The notes: a model not told the origin generated them from the sequence alone. A stretch of DNA of 64,000 nt from CADEDV01 sp964596345 (GCA_964596345.1 CAZQSZ010000004.1:186001-250000), one strand, 5' to 3'. Counted from the first letter of the stretch, positions 1-8,327 are shown. Translations and numbers: made by a program.

Positions 1-1
1 T

Positions 2-199
2 GGTTTTGAGCTGACAGACCGGGTAAGTTTGAAAGTGGCTGCCGCCAACGGAATGAAAGATTCGCTGGCTCAGTTTAAAGACTATATTTGCGCCGAAATT
101 CTGGCGGATTCGTTGGAATTTGAAGCCGAGATACCAGACGGTATCCAGGTTGATATTAACGATGTATTGCTTAATGTGATTGTTTTAAAAAAAGGGTAA
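2..199 (+). CDS. ileS: isoleucyl-tRNA synthetase, C-terminal end (partial)
   Basis: The frame is open from the left edge and ends at TAA 197-199, giving the last 65 residues of a longer protein. The peptide (GFELTDRVSLKV near its start, then an acidic region ending in VLLNVIVLKKG) resembles the extreme C-terminus of Bacteroidota class I isoleucyl-tRNA synthetases, which charge tRNA-Ile with isoleucine. The catalytic domain is outside the window. The next gene starts 3 bases later and is a DksA-type protein, the usual neighbour of ileS in this phylum. That neighbour is a large part of the support for this call. Confidence 0.7.
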   Translation, partial: GFELTDRVSLKVAAANGMKDSLAQFKDYICAEILADSLEFEAEIPDGIQVDINDVLLNVIVLKKG

Positions 200-202
200 A
201 TC

Positions 203-1060
203 ATGGCAAGTAAAAAGAAACCGGCACCTAAAAAAGCCGCCAAACCTGCCCCTAAAAAAGCTGCTGCAAAAAAACCGGCAGCCAAGAAAACTGTGAAAAA
301 ATCTGCACCCGCCAAGCCGGCCGCTAAAAAGCCTGCCCCCAAGCCTGTTGCCAAGAAGGCAGCAGCTGTTAAAAAACCTGCTGCCAAACCTGTAGCTAAG
401 CCAGCTCCTGTTAAGCAACCGGCCAAACCGGTGGCGGTGGCCAAGCCAGTAGAAAAAGTGGCGGAGAAACCTGCTGCACCTCCTGCTCCTGTGGTTAAAA
501 AACCATCGGCAAATGATCCCAAATCACTCGTATCGATCAAGCAGGTGGCCAAGCCCGTTATTAAAAAAGAACCACCGAAGCCGGTGAAAGTTGTTATACC
601 CAAAACAACCACCAAGAGCTCGGTAAAATATGAACCCGAATTTACTAAATCTGTATTAGACACAAACCCTATGTACGAACACAATGGCCCGAGTATGCGC
701 TACTCAGATAGCGATCTGGCAGAGTTCAGAGAGATCATTCAAAAGAAATTAGATGCTGCTAAAAAGGAACTGGCTTACCTCCATGGACTGATCACCCGTC
801 GTGATGAAGGCGGTGATGTGGACGAAGCCCGTTATATGACCATGGAAGATGGAAGTGTAAGTATGGAAAGAGAGCAGCTGAGCCAGATGGCAAGCCGCCA
901 GATCACTTTTATTGATCACCTGGAAAAAGCCATGATGCGCATCGAGAATAAAACCTATGGTATCTGCCGTGTTACCGGGAAACTGATCGACAAAGCCCGG
1001 CTGCGTGCCGTGCCCCATGCCACCCTCAGTATTGAGGCGAAGCAGATGATGAATAAATAA
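203..1060 (+). CDS. DksA/TraR-family protein with Lys/Ala/Pro-rich N-terminal tail, zinc-less
   Basis: A 285-residue protein. Residues 1 to about 150 are a low-complexity basic tail of Lys, Ala and Pro (repeats of the AKPAPKKAA kind), like a histone H1-type tail. Residues about 165-285 match the DksA/TraR fold: a helical hairpin followed by YGICRVTGKLIDKARL and RAVPHATLSIEAK. Canonical DksA has four zinc-binding cysteines; here only Cys255 remains, so the zinc site is lost, as in many Bacteroidota relatives. The family binds the RNA polymerase secondary channel. The tail could bind nucleic acid (inference). It starts 3 bases after ileS, so co-transcription is likely, and a strong terminator follows. 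Confidence 0.85.
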   Translation: MASKKKPAPKKAAKPAPKKAAAKKPAAKKTVKKSAPAKPAAKKPAPKPVAKKAAAVKKPAAKPVAKPAPVKQPAKPVAVAKPVEKVAEKPAAPPAPVVKKPSANDPKSLVSIKQVAKPVIKKEPPKPVKVVIPKTTTKSSVKYEPEFTKSVLDTNPMYEHNGPSMRYSDSDLAEFREIIQKKLDAAKKELAYLHGLITRRDEGGDVDEARYMTMEDGSVSMEREQLSQMASRQITFIDHLEKAMMRIENKTYGICRVTGKLIDKARLRAVPHATLSIEAKQMMNK

Positions 1061-1079
1061 TCAATCTCCTTGTAATAAG

Positions 1080-1113
1080 AAAGCCCTGCAACAGTATGTT
1101 GCGGGGCTTTTAT
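1080..1113 (+). terminator. rho-independent terminator after the DksA-type gene
   Basis: A 14-bp stem (1080-1093 with 1097-1110, one G-U pair) with a 3-base loop, followed by TTTTATTTT. It lies between the convergent DksA-type and outer-membrane protein genes and could serve both. Confidence 0.85.
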
Positions 1114-1137
1114 TTTCTCCTGCAAACCGGGTCGTTA

Positions 1138-1893
1138 TTATTTTCTGCGGGGGCCGAGGAATACCTGGAACCCGGCACCAATCATTAATCCATGATTAGA
1201 GAATTTGGTGGTTGTTTCGTTTTCAGCACGGGTATCAATGCTGCCATCAATACCATCATCACGCAGTGTTGTTCTCTGAAAAGTATTTTTGTTATAGGCA
1301 AAATTATAACCGAGGTAGAAGTCAAGGCCGGTATGGGCACTAACCATTTTTGTGAAACCTGCCGAAAAAGATGTGTTGAAATAAAATCCGCCGGATGAAT
1401 GACCACTATAGGTTTGCTTATACGAAGAAGCTCCGGAGCCGCCATAAAAAAAACCTTCTGTTTTCAGGTTACTGATTCCTCCATTGAGACTTAGTTGGCC
1501 AAAGGGCAATAAAGAGTTACCTTTTTTAGCAGAGAAATAATTCCGGGCAAAGCCTCCGAACCCGATATTGAAATTGGTGGATTTATCACTTTGGTAGGTG
1601 CTGCCATTCTGTTCGAACGTTGTTTTCTGATTAGTTGGATTGATAGTTAAAGAAAGACCTGCAACTGTTTGGCTGGTTATAAACCAGCCGATTGAAGGGT
1701 TAACAGTAATGGCATAGCTGTTTGTTTTGGAGGTATTGGATCCGATAGACGCTACCGAAATATCAGCATTGCCAGCGTTGAAAACTGCGCTGCCAATAGT
1801 TGCGCCAACCATTCTGTCTCCCTTTTGAAACTGGCCGGTGGAAATAAAGGAGACGAACAGAAATAGAACTACGGCAAACAGGCGGTGGGGCAT
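1138..1893 (-). CDS. outer-membrane beta-barrel protein
   Basis: A 251-residue protein with an N-terminal signal peptide (about residues 1-21, cleavage near STGQ). It is rich in alternating aromatic, Gly, Ser and Asn strands, for example SIGWFITSQTVAGLSLTINP and LDFYLGYNFAYNKN, and ends in a strand with a penultimate basic run (GLMIGAGFQVFLGPRRK). This is the look of a small 8-10-stranded Bacteroidota porin-like barrel. It has its own promoter at 1916-1946 and no operon partner. Substrate and role are unknown. Confidence 0.7.
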   Translation of the reverse strand: MPHRLFAVVLFLFVSFISTGQFQKGDRMVGATIGSAVFNAGNADISVASIGSNTSKTNSYAITVNPSIGWFITSQTVAGLSLTINPTNQKTTFEQNGSTYQSDKSTNFNIGFGGFARNYFSAKKGNSLLPFGQLSLNGGISNLKTEGFFYGGSGASSYKQTYSGHSSGGFYFNTSFSAGFTKMVSAHTGLDFYLGYNFAYNKNTFQRTTLRDDGIDGSIDTRAENETTTKFSNHGLMIGAGFQVFLGPRRK

Positions 1894-1915
1894 AGCTAAA
1901 TGATTTGAATCTCAA

Positions 1916-1946
1916 CAAATATAGACGTTACCCATAAGCCAGCAAA
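1916..1946 (-). promoter_or_regulatory. Bacteroidota-type promoter for the outer-membrane protein
   Basis: Read on the minus strand this is TTTG (1943-1946), 19 bases, then TATATTTG (1916-1923). It is an exact fit to the TTTG/TAnnTTTG consensus of Bacteroidota sigma-ABfr promoters. The predicted start of transcription lies about 20 bases before the ATG at 1893. Confidence 0.7.
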
Positions 1947-2089
1947 AACACGCAGTAAAGGAAATTTTTTTGATGAAATCCATAAAAGGTTGGATTTTTT
2001 TCCTTTACCTTTAAAACATCTTTGGGAAACGGTTAATTCCGTTTACATTTATACATTAAAGAAACTAAATAACTGCCAAATCAAACGCT

Positions 2090-2779
2090 ATGAGAAAGTT
2101 CAGACTTCTTTCGCTTTTATTATTAGCTATCTCTTTTGTTGCTATCAACTGTACTAAAGAAGGTCCTGAAGGTCCTGCTGGTGCAACTGGTCCGCAGGGT
2201 CCCGCCGGTGGAACTGGTGGAACTGGCGGAACTGGCCCTACCGGTCCGCAAGGTCCGCAAGGCCCTACTGGTCCAACTGGACCGCAAGGCCCTGCCGGTA
2301 CTGCCAATGTAATTTATTCGGCGTGGGAACAATTCTCCGCTGCTGCCTGGGCTGATACCACAATGACAAATGTTGGACAGTGCTCAAGGTACCTCAGAAC
2401 AGCGCCAGGTGTTACTGCAGCAATTATAAATAATGGAGTTGTGCTTTCTTATCTTGCTTTAGTTACCGGGGGCAACGTTACCCAGGGCCCTTATCAAATG
2501 CCGTTCCTTTGCACCGGCTGTTCTCCTGTAGTCAACCTGAGCTTTATACCTGTTGCTGGTAAACTGATTTATTATTCAGTCAACCTCACTGGTACTACAA
2601 CCGGGTTTGCTGATGGTTCTTATTCTACCAGGTATGTGATTATTCCGGGTGGCGTTTCCGGTGGTCGCGGAACGAATTCAGAAAAAACAGCTGAAATAAA
2701 TGGCCAGTTGTACACAGAATCTGCATTGAAAGCTATGTCTTACGACCAGGTATGTAACCTGCTGAATATTCCTAAATAA
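2090..2779 (+). CDS. collagen-like repeat lipoprotein
   Basis: A 229-residue protein. A lipoprotein signal peptide ends at the lipobox VAIN-Cys21. Residues about 25-70 are Gly-X-Y triplets (GPEGPAGATGPQGPAG type, with GGT and GPTGPQ runs), the collagen-like pattern that forms triple helices. Residues about 75-229 form an unrecognised domain with a Cys-X2-Cys (CTGC), likely the globular head. It is probably surface-attached. The triplet codons are locally repetitive DNA, so length may vary among strains. It stands alone and is followed by a strong terminator. Confidence 0.8.
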   Translation: MRKFRLLSLLLLAISFVAINCTKEGPEGPAGATGPQGPAGGTGGTGGTGPTGPQGPQGPTGPTGPQGPAGTANVIYSAWEQFSAAAWADTTMTNVGQCSRYLRTAPGVTAAIINNGVVLSYLALVTGGNVTQGPYQMPFLCTGCSPVVNLSFIPVAGKLIYYSVNLTGTTTGFADGSYSTRYVIIPGGVSGGRGTNSEKTAEINGQLYTESALKAMSYDQVCNLLNIPK

Positions 2780-2800
2780 GCCGCAATTACTTTATATACT

Positions 2801-2833
2801 AAATCCACCTCTTGCAGGTGGATTTATTTTTTT
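2801..2833 (+). terminator. terminator after the collagen-like lipoprotein gene
   Basis: A perfect 10-bp stem (2801-2810 with 2816-2825) with a 5-base loop, followed by ATTTTTTT. Confidence 0.85.
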
Positions 2834-2876
2834 GACAAACCCCATCTGGCTTAAATTGCGGGACTAAAATTCTGTG

Positions 2877-4226
2877 ATGAAAAAGTCTCTGTTATCAGTG
2901 GTTCTTTTTTTTACCTGGAACTTGTTTTTTGCACAGTCTAAAATTATTTCAGGACCCATGCTGGGTCCTGTTGAACTAAAAGATGCAAAGATCTGGGTGG
3001 AGGTTTCACCACAAGTAAGATCTGTTTGGGTTCAGTACAACAAGAAAGGAGAAACTAAAACAAAGACGGTAGTTTACAAAGGGCAATTGGGTAATGATTT
3101 TAACCCAGTTCACTTCACCATCGGTGGGTTAGATTATAATTCAGTTTACCAGTATAAAATTTTGATTGATGGAAAGGCCAGTGGTAAAACCGGGGAGTTT
3201 ACCACGAAAGACCTCTGGCAATGGCGTAAACCAGCTCCTGATTTTAATTTCCTGACTGGTAGTTGCGCTTATTTCAATCAGCCTGAAACAGATCGCCCGG
3301 GCAAACCTTACGGGGGTGATTCTTCCATCTTTGAAACCATGGCAAAAGAACGATCCGCATTCATGCTCTGGCTGGGTGATGCCTGGTATACAAGGGAAGC
3401 GGATTATTACAGCGAATGGGGGTTATGGAACCGGGCAAGTCATGATAGAGCTGTTCCGGTATTACAGAACTTTTTGAAAGCCATGCCCCAATTAGCCACC
3501 TGGGATGATCATGACTACGGTCCCAATGATATCGGCTCCAATTATATCCTCAAGGAGGCAAGCAGAAAAGTATTTAACAGCTATTTCTGCAATCCTTCTT
3601 CAGGCGAAAACGGGCAGGGTATTTATACCATGACGACCTGGGGTGATGCCGATATTTTTATTACTGATGACCGCTGGTGGCGCAGTGCAGACAGAACAAA
3701 AGATTCTGTAGATGGAAAGCCCAATCCTGAAAAAAGAATGCTGGGAAAACAACAAATGGAATGGCTGAAAAATTCTTTGTTATACAGCAGTGCCACATTT
3801 AAGATTATTACCGTAGGCAGCCAGGTACTGAACCCGGTTTCTCCGTTTGATAAATGGCGGGATTTTCCGGCTGAATATGATGAGCTGATGAATTTTTTGA
3901 AAGAATATAAAGTGACCGGGGTTTTATTTCTTACCGGTGACCGGCATCACAGCGAGATCATCAAAATGGAAAGGCCGGGAACCTATCCATTGTATGATAT
4001 TACCGTTTCCCCGCTTACTTCCGGCACTCATCAATTTGGGGAGGCAGAAAAAAATAACCCATATCGTGTCTTTGGATTAGCGGAGAAGCAGAACTACGGA
4101 AAATTTTCCTTCAGCGGACCAGGAGGTAACCGTAAACTGACTGTTGAGTTTTTGGGAATAAAAGGAGAGAAGCTCGGCGAGTGGTCCGTAAATGAAAAAG
4201 AGCTGAAAATAACAGGTAACCGGTAG
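2877..4226 (+). CDS. PhoD-like alkaline phosphatase
   Basis: About 449 residues with a signal peptide (residues 1 to about 20, ending FFAQ). An N-terminal PhoD-type beta domain (about 25-110) is followed by the metallophosphatase core: LWLGDAWYTREADYY, TWDDHDYGPND and the C-terminal LTGDRHHSE, which carry the acidic and His metal ligands. It is expected to release phosphate from organic phosphodiesters or monoesters outside the inner membrane. An in-frame GTG lies directly before the ATG at 2877; I prefer the ATG. It is monocistronic or reads into the next gene 49 bases on. Confidence 0.85.
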   Translation: MKKSLLSVVLFFTWNLFFAQSKIISGPMLGPVELKDAKIWVEVSPQVRSVWVQYNKKGETKTKTVVYKGQLGNDFNPVHFTIGGLDYNSVYQYKILIDGKASGKTGEFTTKDLWQWRKPAPDFNFLTGSCAYFNQPETDRPGKPYGGDSSIFETMAKERSAFMLWLGDAWYTREADYYSEWGLWNRASHDRAVPVLQNFLKAMPQLATWDDHDYGPNDIGSNYILKEASRKVFNSYFCNPSSGENGQGIYTMTTWGDADIFITDDRWWRSADRTKDSVDGKPNPEKRMLGKQQMEWLKNSLLYSSATFKIITVGSQVLNPVSPFDKWRDFPAEYDELMNFLKEYKVTGVLFLTGDRHHSEIIKMERPGTYPLYDITVSPLTSGTHQFGEAEKNNPYRVFGLAEKQNYGKFSFSGPGGNRKLTVEFLGIKGEKLGEWSVNEKELKITGNR

Positions 4227-4275
4227 GTATTTCGATTATACAAATAATATTATCAATCAAGGTTAAGTTCTGATC

Positions 4276-4755
4276 ATGACAATTTACTTTCAATACGAGA
4301 AAGGACAGGTGATGCAGGCGTTGCGGTATCACTTCATCAGCAGGCCGGAGATCCGCATCATGCTGATCGTTGTAAATATATTTGCTATCGGGTCGATCAC
4401 CTTATATGCAATGAAAAAGATCACTGCGATGGCTTTTTTAGTGGGCTCCTCTTTATGGATCGTATTAATGATCAGTTTCTGGTTTGTGTTACCAATGCTG
4501 GTTTACCGCAGGGCTGAAACATTTAAACACAGCTTTAGTATGGATTTTGGTGCAACAACTTTCACCTTAAGTCATGAGAATGGTAACAGGTCATGGCCAT
4601 GGGAGGCATTAAGCAGTTTTTTGGAAAGTCCCCATTTCTTTCATTTGTATTTTGACAGCCGTTCATTTTTCCTGGTCCCTAAAAGCGGATGTGCTGATAA
4701 AGAGGAAGTGAATGAACTGAGAACGTTGCTGAAGGAAAAGATCAGGAAGAAATAA
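4276..4755 (+). CDS. YcxB-like membrane protein
   Basis: A 159-residue protein with two closely spaced membrane helices (about 28-46 and 51-72). These are followed by a soluble beta-rich part with WPWEALSSFLESPHFFHLYFDSRSFFLVPK, typical of the YcxB-like family (pleckstrin-like fold after two helices). The function of this family is unknown. It starts 49 bases after the PhoD-type gene in the same direction and is convergent with the GNAT gene. Confidence 0.65.
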   Translation: MTIYFQYEKGQVMQALRYHFISRPEIRIMLIVVNIFAIGSITLYAMKKITAMAFLVGSSLWIVLMISFWFVLPMLVYRRAETFKHSFSMDFGATTFTLSHENGNRSWPWEALSSFLESPHFFHLYFDSRSFFLVPKSGCADKEEVNELRTLLKEKIRKK

Positions 4756-4774
4756 ATAATCTATACCGGCGGGT

Positions 4775-5203
4775 TCAAAGTCTTTTTTCCATCAGGTAGT
4801 GGGGGATTGTTACTTCCGTAAATTCATTTCCAACAACCCGGTAGCCCATTTTTTCATAAAAGCCGGTAGCGTTTTTCCGGGCATGCATGCTGAGAATCTT
4901 ATAGCCCCTGTCGCGGGCAATATTTTCTGCAAAGGTCATCAGCGCTCTTCCGATCCCTTTTCCCTGGAGATCATTTAATACGGCCATTTGACGGAGGCGT
5001 ACGGTTGTGGGGTTTTCTTCCACCAGCATACAACAGGCCAGGATATCATCTTCCTCAAACGCACCAATTAACATATTTTCCTTTTCTTCTTCCAGTTCCT
5101 GAGGAGTAAAGCCAAGACCCAGTGGTTTGCGCAGAACATCGTCCCTTAATTTCACCATTTGGCGATATTCATAGCTACCGTGATCAATTATTTTCAAAGC
5201 CAT
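4775..5203 (-). CDS. GNAT-family N-acetyltransferase
   Basis: A 142-residue single-domain protein of usual GNAT length. The acetyl-CoA-binding signature is visible as RLRQMAVLNDLQGKGIGRAL (Q-x-x-G-x-G), followed by the C-terminal ATGFYEKMGYRVVGNEF strand-helix seen in ElaA/YjcF-like members. It transfers an acetyl group from acetyl-CoA to an amine; the substrate cannot be told. It is monocistronic, and no terminator is evident between it and the convergent gene. Confidence 0.8.
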   Translation of the reverse strand: MALKIIDHGSYEYRQMVKLRDDVLRKPLGLGFTPQELEEEKENMLIGAFEEDDILACCMLVEENPTTVRLRQMAVLNDLQGKGIGRALMTFAENIARDRGYKILSMHARKNATGFYEKMGYRVVGNEFTEVTIPHYLMEKRL

Positions 5204-5363
5204 TTCAAAGCAGGTTGTTGATAGATTTTCAAATTACAAAGAACTTATTAGACAGCCAACGGCAGTTCGTTTAAATTTTTATTTCGGAAAATACGCAAAG
5301 CCGTTATTAAGGCCTCTTTTTCAGGGATTTGGGCTAAAATGGGAAAAAAGAAGCTTTACGATG

Positions 5364-5390
5364 TTGATTTATCCAAAAAGTATATTTTTG
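5364..5390 (+). promoter_or_regulatory. promoter candidate for acpP
   Basis: TATTTTTG at 5383-5390 matches TAnnTTTG exactly. TTG at 5364-5366 is 16 bases upstream, slightly shorter than usual. The predicted start of transcription is about 20 bases before the acpP ATG. Confidence 0.55.
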
Positions 5391-5416
5391 CACCCAATAA
5401 CTAAACTATTACAGAC

Positions 5417-5653
5417 ATGTCAGACATTGCATCAAGAGTTAAAAAGATCATCGTTGACAAATTAGGTGTTGACGAAGCAGAAGTAACCAATGAAGCTTCT
5501 TTCACCAATGACCTGGGAGCCGATTCACTCGACACCGTTGAACTGATCATGGAATTCGAAAAAGAATTCAACATCTCCATTCCGGATGAGCAGGCAGAGA
5601 CCATCACTACAGTTGGTCAGGCCGTGTCTTACCTGGAAGAGCATGCTAAATAA
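5417..5653 (+). CDS. acpP: acyl carrier protein
   Basis: A 78-residue acidic helical protein of standard length. The phosphopantetheine attachment site is GADSLD with Ser37, followed by the usual helix-2 TVELIMEFEKEF. It carries growing acyl chains in type II fatty acid synthesis in the cytoplasm. fabF follows, but a terminator and a separate promoter lie between them. Confidence 0.97.
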   Translation: MSDIASRVKKIIVDKLGVDEAEVTNEASFTNDLGADSLDTVELIMEFEKEFNISIPDEQAETITTVGQAVSYLEEHAK

Positions 5654-5665
5654 TGCATATATCGT

Positions 5666-5682
5666 TTCCGTCTGAGACGGAA
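5666..5682. other. small perfect hairpin after acpP
   Basis: TTCCGTC, loop TGA, GACGGAA: a perfect 7-bp stem 12 bases after the acpP stop. It has no T run, so it is not a terminator by itself. It may protect the 3' end of the mRNA upstream of the terminator at 5707-5748. Confidence 0.45.
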
Positions 5683-5706
5683 GCACGGAATGGAAATAAA
5701 TTAACT

Positions 5707-5748
5707 CCGCCTTCTGACTGTGTTGCAATGCAGCGAAGGCGGTTTTTA
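5707..5748 (+). terminator. terminator after acpP
   Basis: An 8-bp GC-rich stem (5707-5714 with 5735-5742) around a 20-base loop, followed by TTTTT. The T run merges directly into the -7 box of the fabF promoter. Confidence 0.75.
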
Positions 5749-5754
5749 TCTTTG
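5723..5754 (+). promoter_or_regulatory. promoter candidate for fabF, overlapping the acpP terminator
   Basis: TATCTTTG at 5747-5754 matches TAnnTTTG exactly. TTG at 5723-5725 is 21 bases upstream and lies inside the terminator loop. The first T of the -7 box is the last base of the terminator T run. Confidence 0.6.
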
Positions 5755-5782
5755 ACCAATTATTAATCTTTCAATCAGGTTT

Positions 5783-7036
5783 ATGGAACTGAAAAGGGTC
5801 GTTGTTACAGGTATGGGAGCCCTCACTCCGCTGGGAAATAATATTGATGAATACTGGAATAGTTTGATCAATGGAGTATCCGGGGCTGCCACTATCACAC
5901 AATTTGATGCTTCTAAATTCAGAACCAAATTTGCCTGTGAAGTAAAGAATTTTGATGCCACCCAATACCTCGACAAAAAAGAAGCCAGGAAGATTGACCG
6001 GTTTACTCAATTTGCCCTCGTGGTAAGTGACCAGGCAATGGCTGATGCTGGCCTGGCAAAAGAAAATATTAACCCTGACCGTATCGGTGTGGTGTTTGCC
6101 AGCGGTATTGGGGGACTGATCACTTTCCAGAATGAGGTTACCGATTTTGCAAAAGGAGATGGAACACCCCGTTTCAATCCTTTCTTTATTCCAAAGATGA
6201 TCCTGGACATTGCTGCCGGGCAAATATCCATGCGGCATAACCTGCGGGGGCCCAATTTTGCCGTGGTGAGTGCCTGCGCCAGCAGTACCAATGCCATTAT
6301 TGAAGCGCATAATCTTTTACGTCTTGGGAAGGCTGATATCATTGTTACCGGCGGTAGTGAAGCGGTGATCAGTGAGGCGGGTGTTGGTGGTTTTAATGCG
6401 ATGAAGGCAATGAGTGAAAGAAACGATGATCCCACCACTGCCAGCCGTCCTTATGATAAGGACCGGGATGGTTTTGTAATGGGTGAAGCGGCCGGAATAT
6501 TGATACTGGAGGAATTGGAACATGCGAAAGCGAGAGGCGCAAAGATTTATTGTGAAGTGGTAGGTGGTGGTGCCACGGCTGATGCCCATCATATCACAGC
6601 TCCGCATCCCGAAGGACTGGGTGCCCGCAATGTAATGCTGGCTGCACTGGATGATGCGGGAATGAAACCGGAAGAGATCGACTATATCAATACGCATGGC
6701 ACTTCCACACCTATTGGTGATGGTGCCGAAGTAAAAGCAATTACCGCTGTTTTTGGCGAGCATGCTTATAACCTGAACATCAGCGCCACCAAATCAATGA
6801 CCGGTCACTGCCTCGGTGCTGCAGGGGTCATTGAAGCTATTGCCTGTATCAAGGCAGTAATGCATGATATCGTTCCTCCTACTATCAATCACTTTACAGA
6901 TGACCCGGAACTGGATCCTAAACTGAATTTCACTTTCAATAAAGCTCAGCAACGCCCCGTCAATGCAGCCCTGAGTAATACGTTCGGGTTTGGCGGGCAC
7001 AATGCCTGTGTGATTGTGAAAAAGTATAAAGGCTGA
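5783..7036 (+). CDS. fabF: beta-ketoacyl-ACP synthase II
   Basis: A 417-residue thiolase-fold enzyme of normal length that condenses malonyl-ACP with acyl-ACP in fatty acid elongation. The catalytic triad is complete: Cys165 in VVSACASS, His305 in THGTSTP and His342 in SMTGHCLGAAG. The C-terminal SNTFGFGGHNA loop is present. It lies 29 bases before rnc, an arrangement (acpP-fabF-rnc) common in bacteria. Confidence 0.97.
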   Translation: MELKRVVVTGMGALTPLGNNIDEYWNSLINGVSGAATITQFDASKFRTKFACEVKNFDATQYLDKKEARKIDRFTQFALVVSDQAMADAGLAKENINPDRIGVVFASGIGGLITFQNEVTDFAKGDGTPRFNPFFIPKMILDIAAGQISMRHNLRGPNFAVVSACASSTNAIIEAHNLLRLGKADIIVTGGSEAVISEAGVGGFNAMKAMSERNDDPTTASRPYDKDRDGFVMGEAAGILILEELEHAKARGAKIYCEVVGGGATADAHHITAPHPEGLGARNVMLAALDDAGMKPEEIDYINTHGTSTPIGDGAEVKAITAVFGEHAYNLNISATKSMTGHCLGAAGVIEAIACIKAVMHDIVPPTINHFTDDPELDPKLNFTFNKAQQRPVNAALSNTFGFGGHNACVIVKKYKG

Positions 7037-7065
7037 TTTGTAAAAAATTCGTAGCTTGATGCTCT

Positions 7066-7818
7066 GTGGATTTCTTCAGTAATTTTTTTAAAAAACACGC
7101 CGGTTCAACTTTCAAAAAGGAACTCAGAAATATCCTGGGTTTCAAACCGGGTAATATTTCCCTGTACAAAACGGCATTAACACACCGCTCTGTCCGTGAA
7201 GGAGCGGATGAGAACAATGAACGTCTTGAATACCTCGGCGATGCAGTGCTCAGCGCCATGGTGGCGGATTATCTTTTCAAACGCTATCCTTATAAAGAAG
7301 AAGGATTCCTGACAGAAATGCGCAGTAAAATGGTGAACCGCCAGCAACTGAACGAGATTGCCATCCGGATGGGATTGAAGAAAGTAACGCTTTACAACAA
7401 AATGGACGGCTCGTTAAAAGTGAGCCAGATATTTGGTAATACACTGGAAGCCCTTGTAGGGGCAGTCTATCTCGACTTCGGTTATAAAAAAACCGCTAAA
7501 TGGGTGCTGGATTACATTATTCTTCCCCATATGTTCATGGACGACCTGGAGAACCTGGAGATCAACCATAAAAACAAACTGTATGGCTGGGCCAATAAAA
7601 ACGGTAAAACACTGGAATTTGAAACCCTGGATGAAAAGCTGGAAAATGGCCGCCGTCTTTTTACTGTAGCCGCCGTCATCGATGGGCAAAACATTGCACA
7701 AGGAAAAGCCTTCAATAAAAAAGATGCCTCCCAAATTGCAGCCCAATCGGCTGTAGAAAAACTGGGGATTGTGAATGCTGATTCAATTGTGGAAGAAGAC
7801 GGCGAGGGTAAATTATAG
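7066..7818 (+). CDS. rnc: ribonuclease III
   Basis: A 250-residue protein. The RNase III signature NERLEYLGDAVLS (residues about 51-63) and the second acidic cluster near GNTLEALVGAVYLD are present. A double-stranded RNA-binding domain fills about residues 170-240. It cleaves double-stranded RNA in rRNA maturation and mRNA turnover. The start is GTG at 7066, because an in-frame TGA at 7057-7059 excludes anything further upstream. It follows fabF by 29 bases. A gene of the opposite strand ends 6 bases after its stop. Confidence 0.95.
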   Translation: MDFFSNFFKKHAGSTFKKELRNILGFKPGNISLYKTALTHRSVREGADENNERLEYLGDAVLSAMVADYLFKRYPYKEEGFLTEMRSKMVNRQQLNEIAIRMGLKKVTLYNKMDGSLKVSQIFGNTLEALVGAVYLDFGYKKTAKWVLDYIILPHMFMDDLENLEINHKNKLYGWANKNGKTLEFETLDEKLENGRRLFTVAAVIDGQNIAQGKAFNKKDASQIAAQSAVEKLGIVNADSIVEEDGEGKL

Positions 7819-7824
7819 ACCCGT

Positions 7825-8229
7825 TCAGCTTCTTCTTTCCTGGCAGAGTTCTATCAAAACACCGTTGGTATATTTGGGGTGTAAAAAACAGACCAGTTTA
7901 TTATCTGCTCCGGGTTTGGGTTTTTCGTTCAGTAATACGAATCCTTCTTTTTTCAGCCGTTCCATCTCGGCTTCAATATCAGCCACATCAAAAGCAATAT
8001 GATGAATTCCTTCCCCCTTTTTTTCAACATACCTGGCAATTACACCCCCGGGATCCGAGCTTTCCAGTAATTCGATCTTATTCGGGCCGGTTTGGAAGAA
8101 TGCCGTGTTTACCTTTTCAGATTCAACGGATTCTGTCTTATAACAGGGGGCGTTCAGCAGTTTTTCAAACAAGGGAACTGCCTCGCGGAGGCTTCGTACG
8201 GCAATACCGATATGTTCTATTTTTTGCAT
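7825..8229 (-). CDS. mce: methylmalonyl-CoA epimerase
   Basis: A 134-residue vicinal-oxygen-chelate protein. MQKIEHIGIAVRSL at the N-terminus gives the first metal His. GIHHIAFDVADIEAEM and the C-terminal VLIELCQE supply the other ligands. It interconverts (R)- and (S)-methylmalonyl-CoA in propionate metabolism. A TTG at 8235 is in frame, but the ATG at 8229 is preferred. A B12-binding mutase subunit encoded at 27983-28390 fits the same pathway. Confidence 0.88.
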   Translation of the reverse strand: MQKIEHIGIAVRSLREAVPLFEKLLNAPCYKTESVESEKVNTAFFQTGPNKIELLESSDPGGVIARYVEKKGEGIHHIAFDVADIEAEMERLKKEGFVLLNEKPKPGADNKLVCFLHPKYTNGVLIELCQERRS

Positions 8230-8319
8230 AACCAAACGGTTGATAGTAAAGGTCCTTGCGATTTCGGTAAAAACCTTTGCCAGGGCGAAATTACCCCTTT
8301 CATTTAGAACCTTTTGGGC

Positions 8320-8327
8320 TAATTTTG
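8320..8327 (+). promoter_or_regulatory. -7 element upstream of iscS
   Basis: TAATTTTG fits TAnnTTTG exactly, 37 bases before the iscS ATG. No clear -33 TTG is present. Confidence 0.45.

Noticed and set aside
82..684. Long open frames antisense to the DksA-type tail
   Set aside because: They are by-products of the Lys/Ala/Pro codon repeats on the plus strand. The Leu/Gly/Phe-rich translations have no family features, and the plus-strand gene is clearly real.
2065..2332. Antisense Pro/Gly/Val- or Ser/Thr/Arg-rich open frames over the collagen tract
   Set aside because: Open only because Gly-X-Y codons lack reverse-strand stops; no start context or family match.
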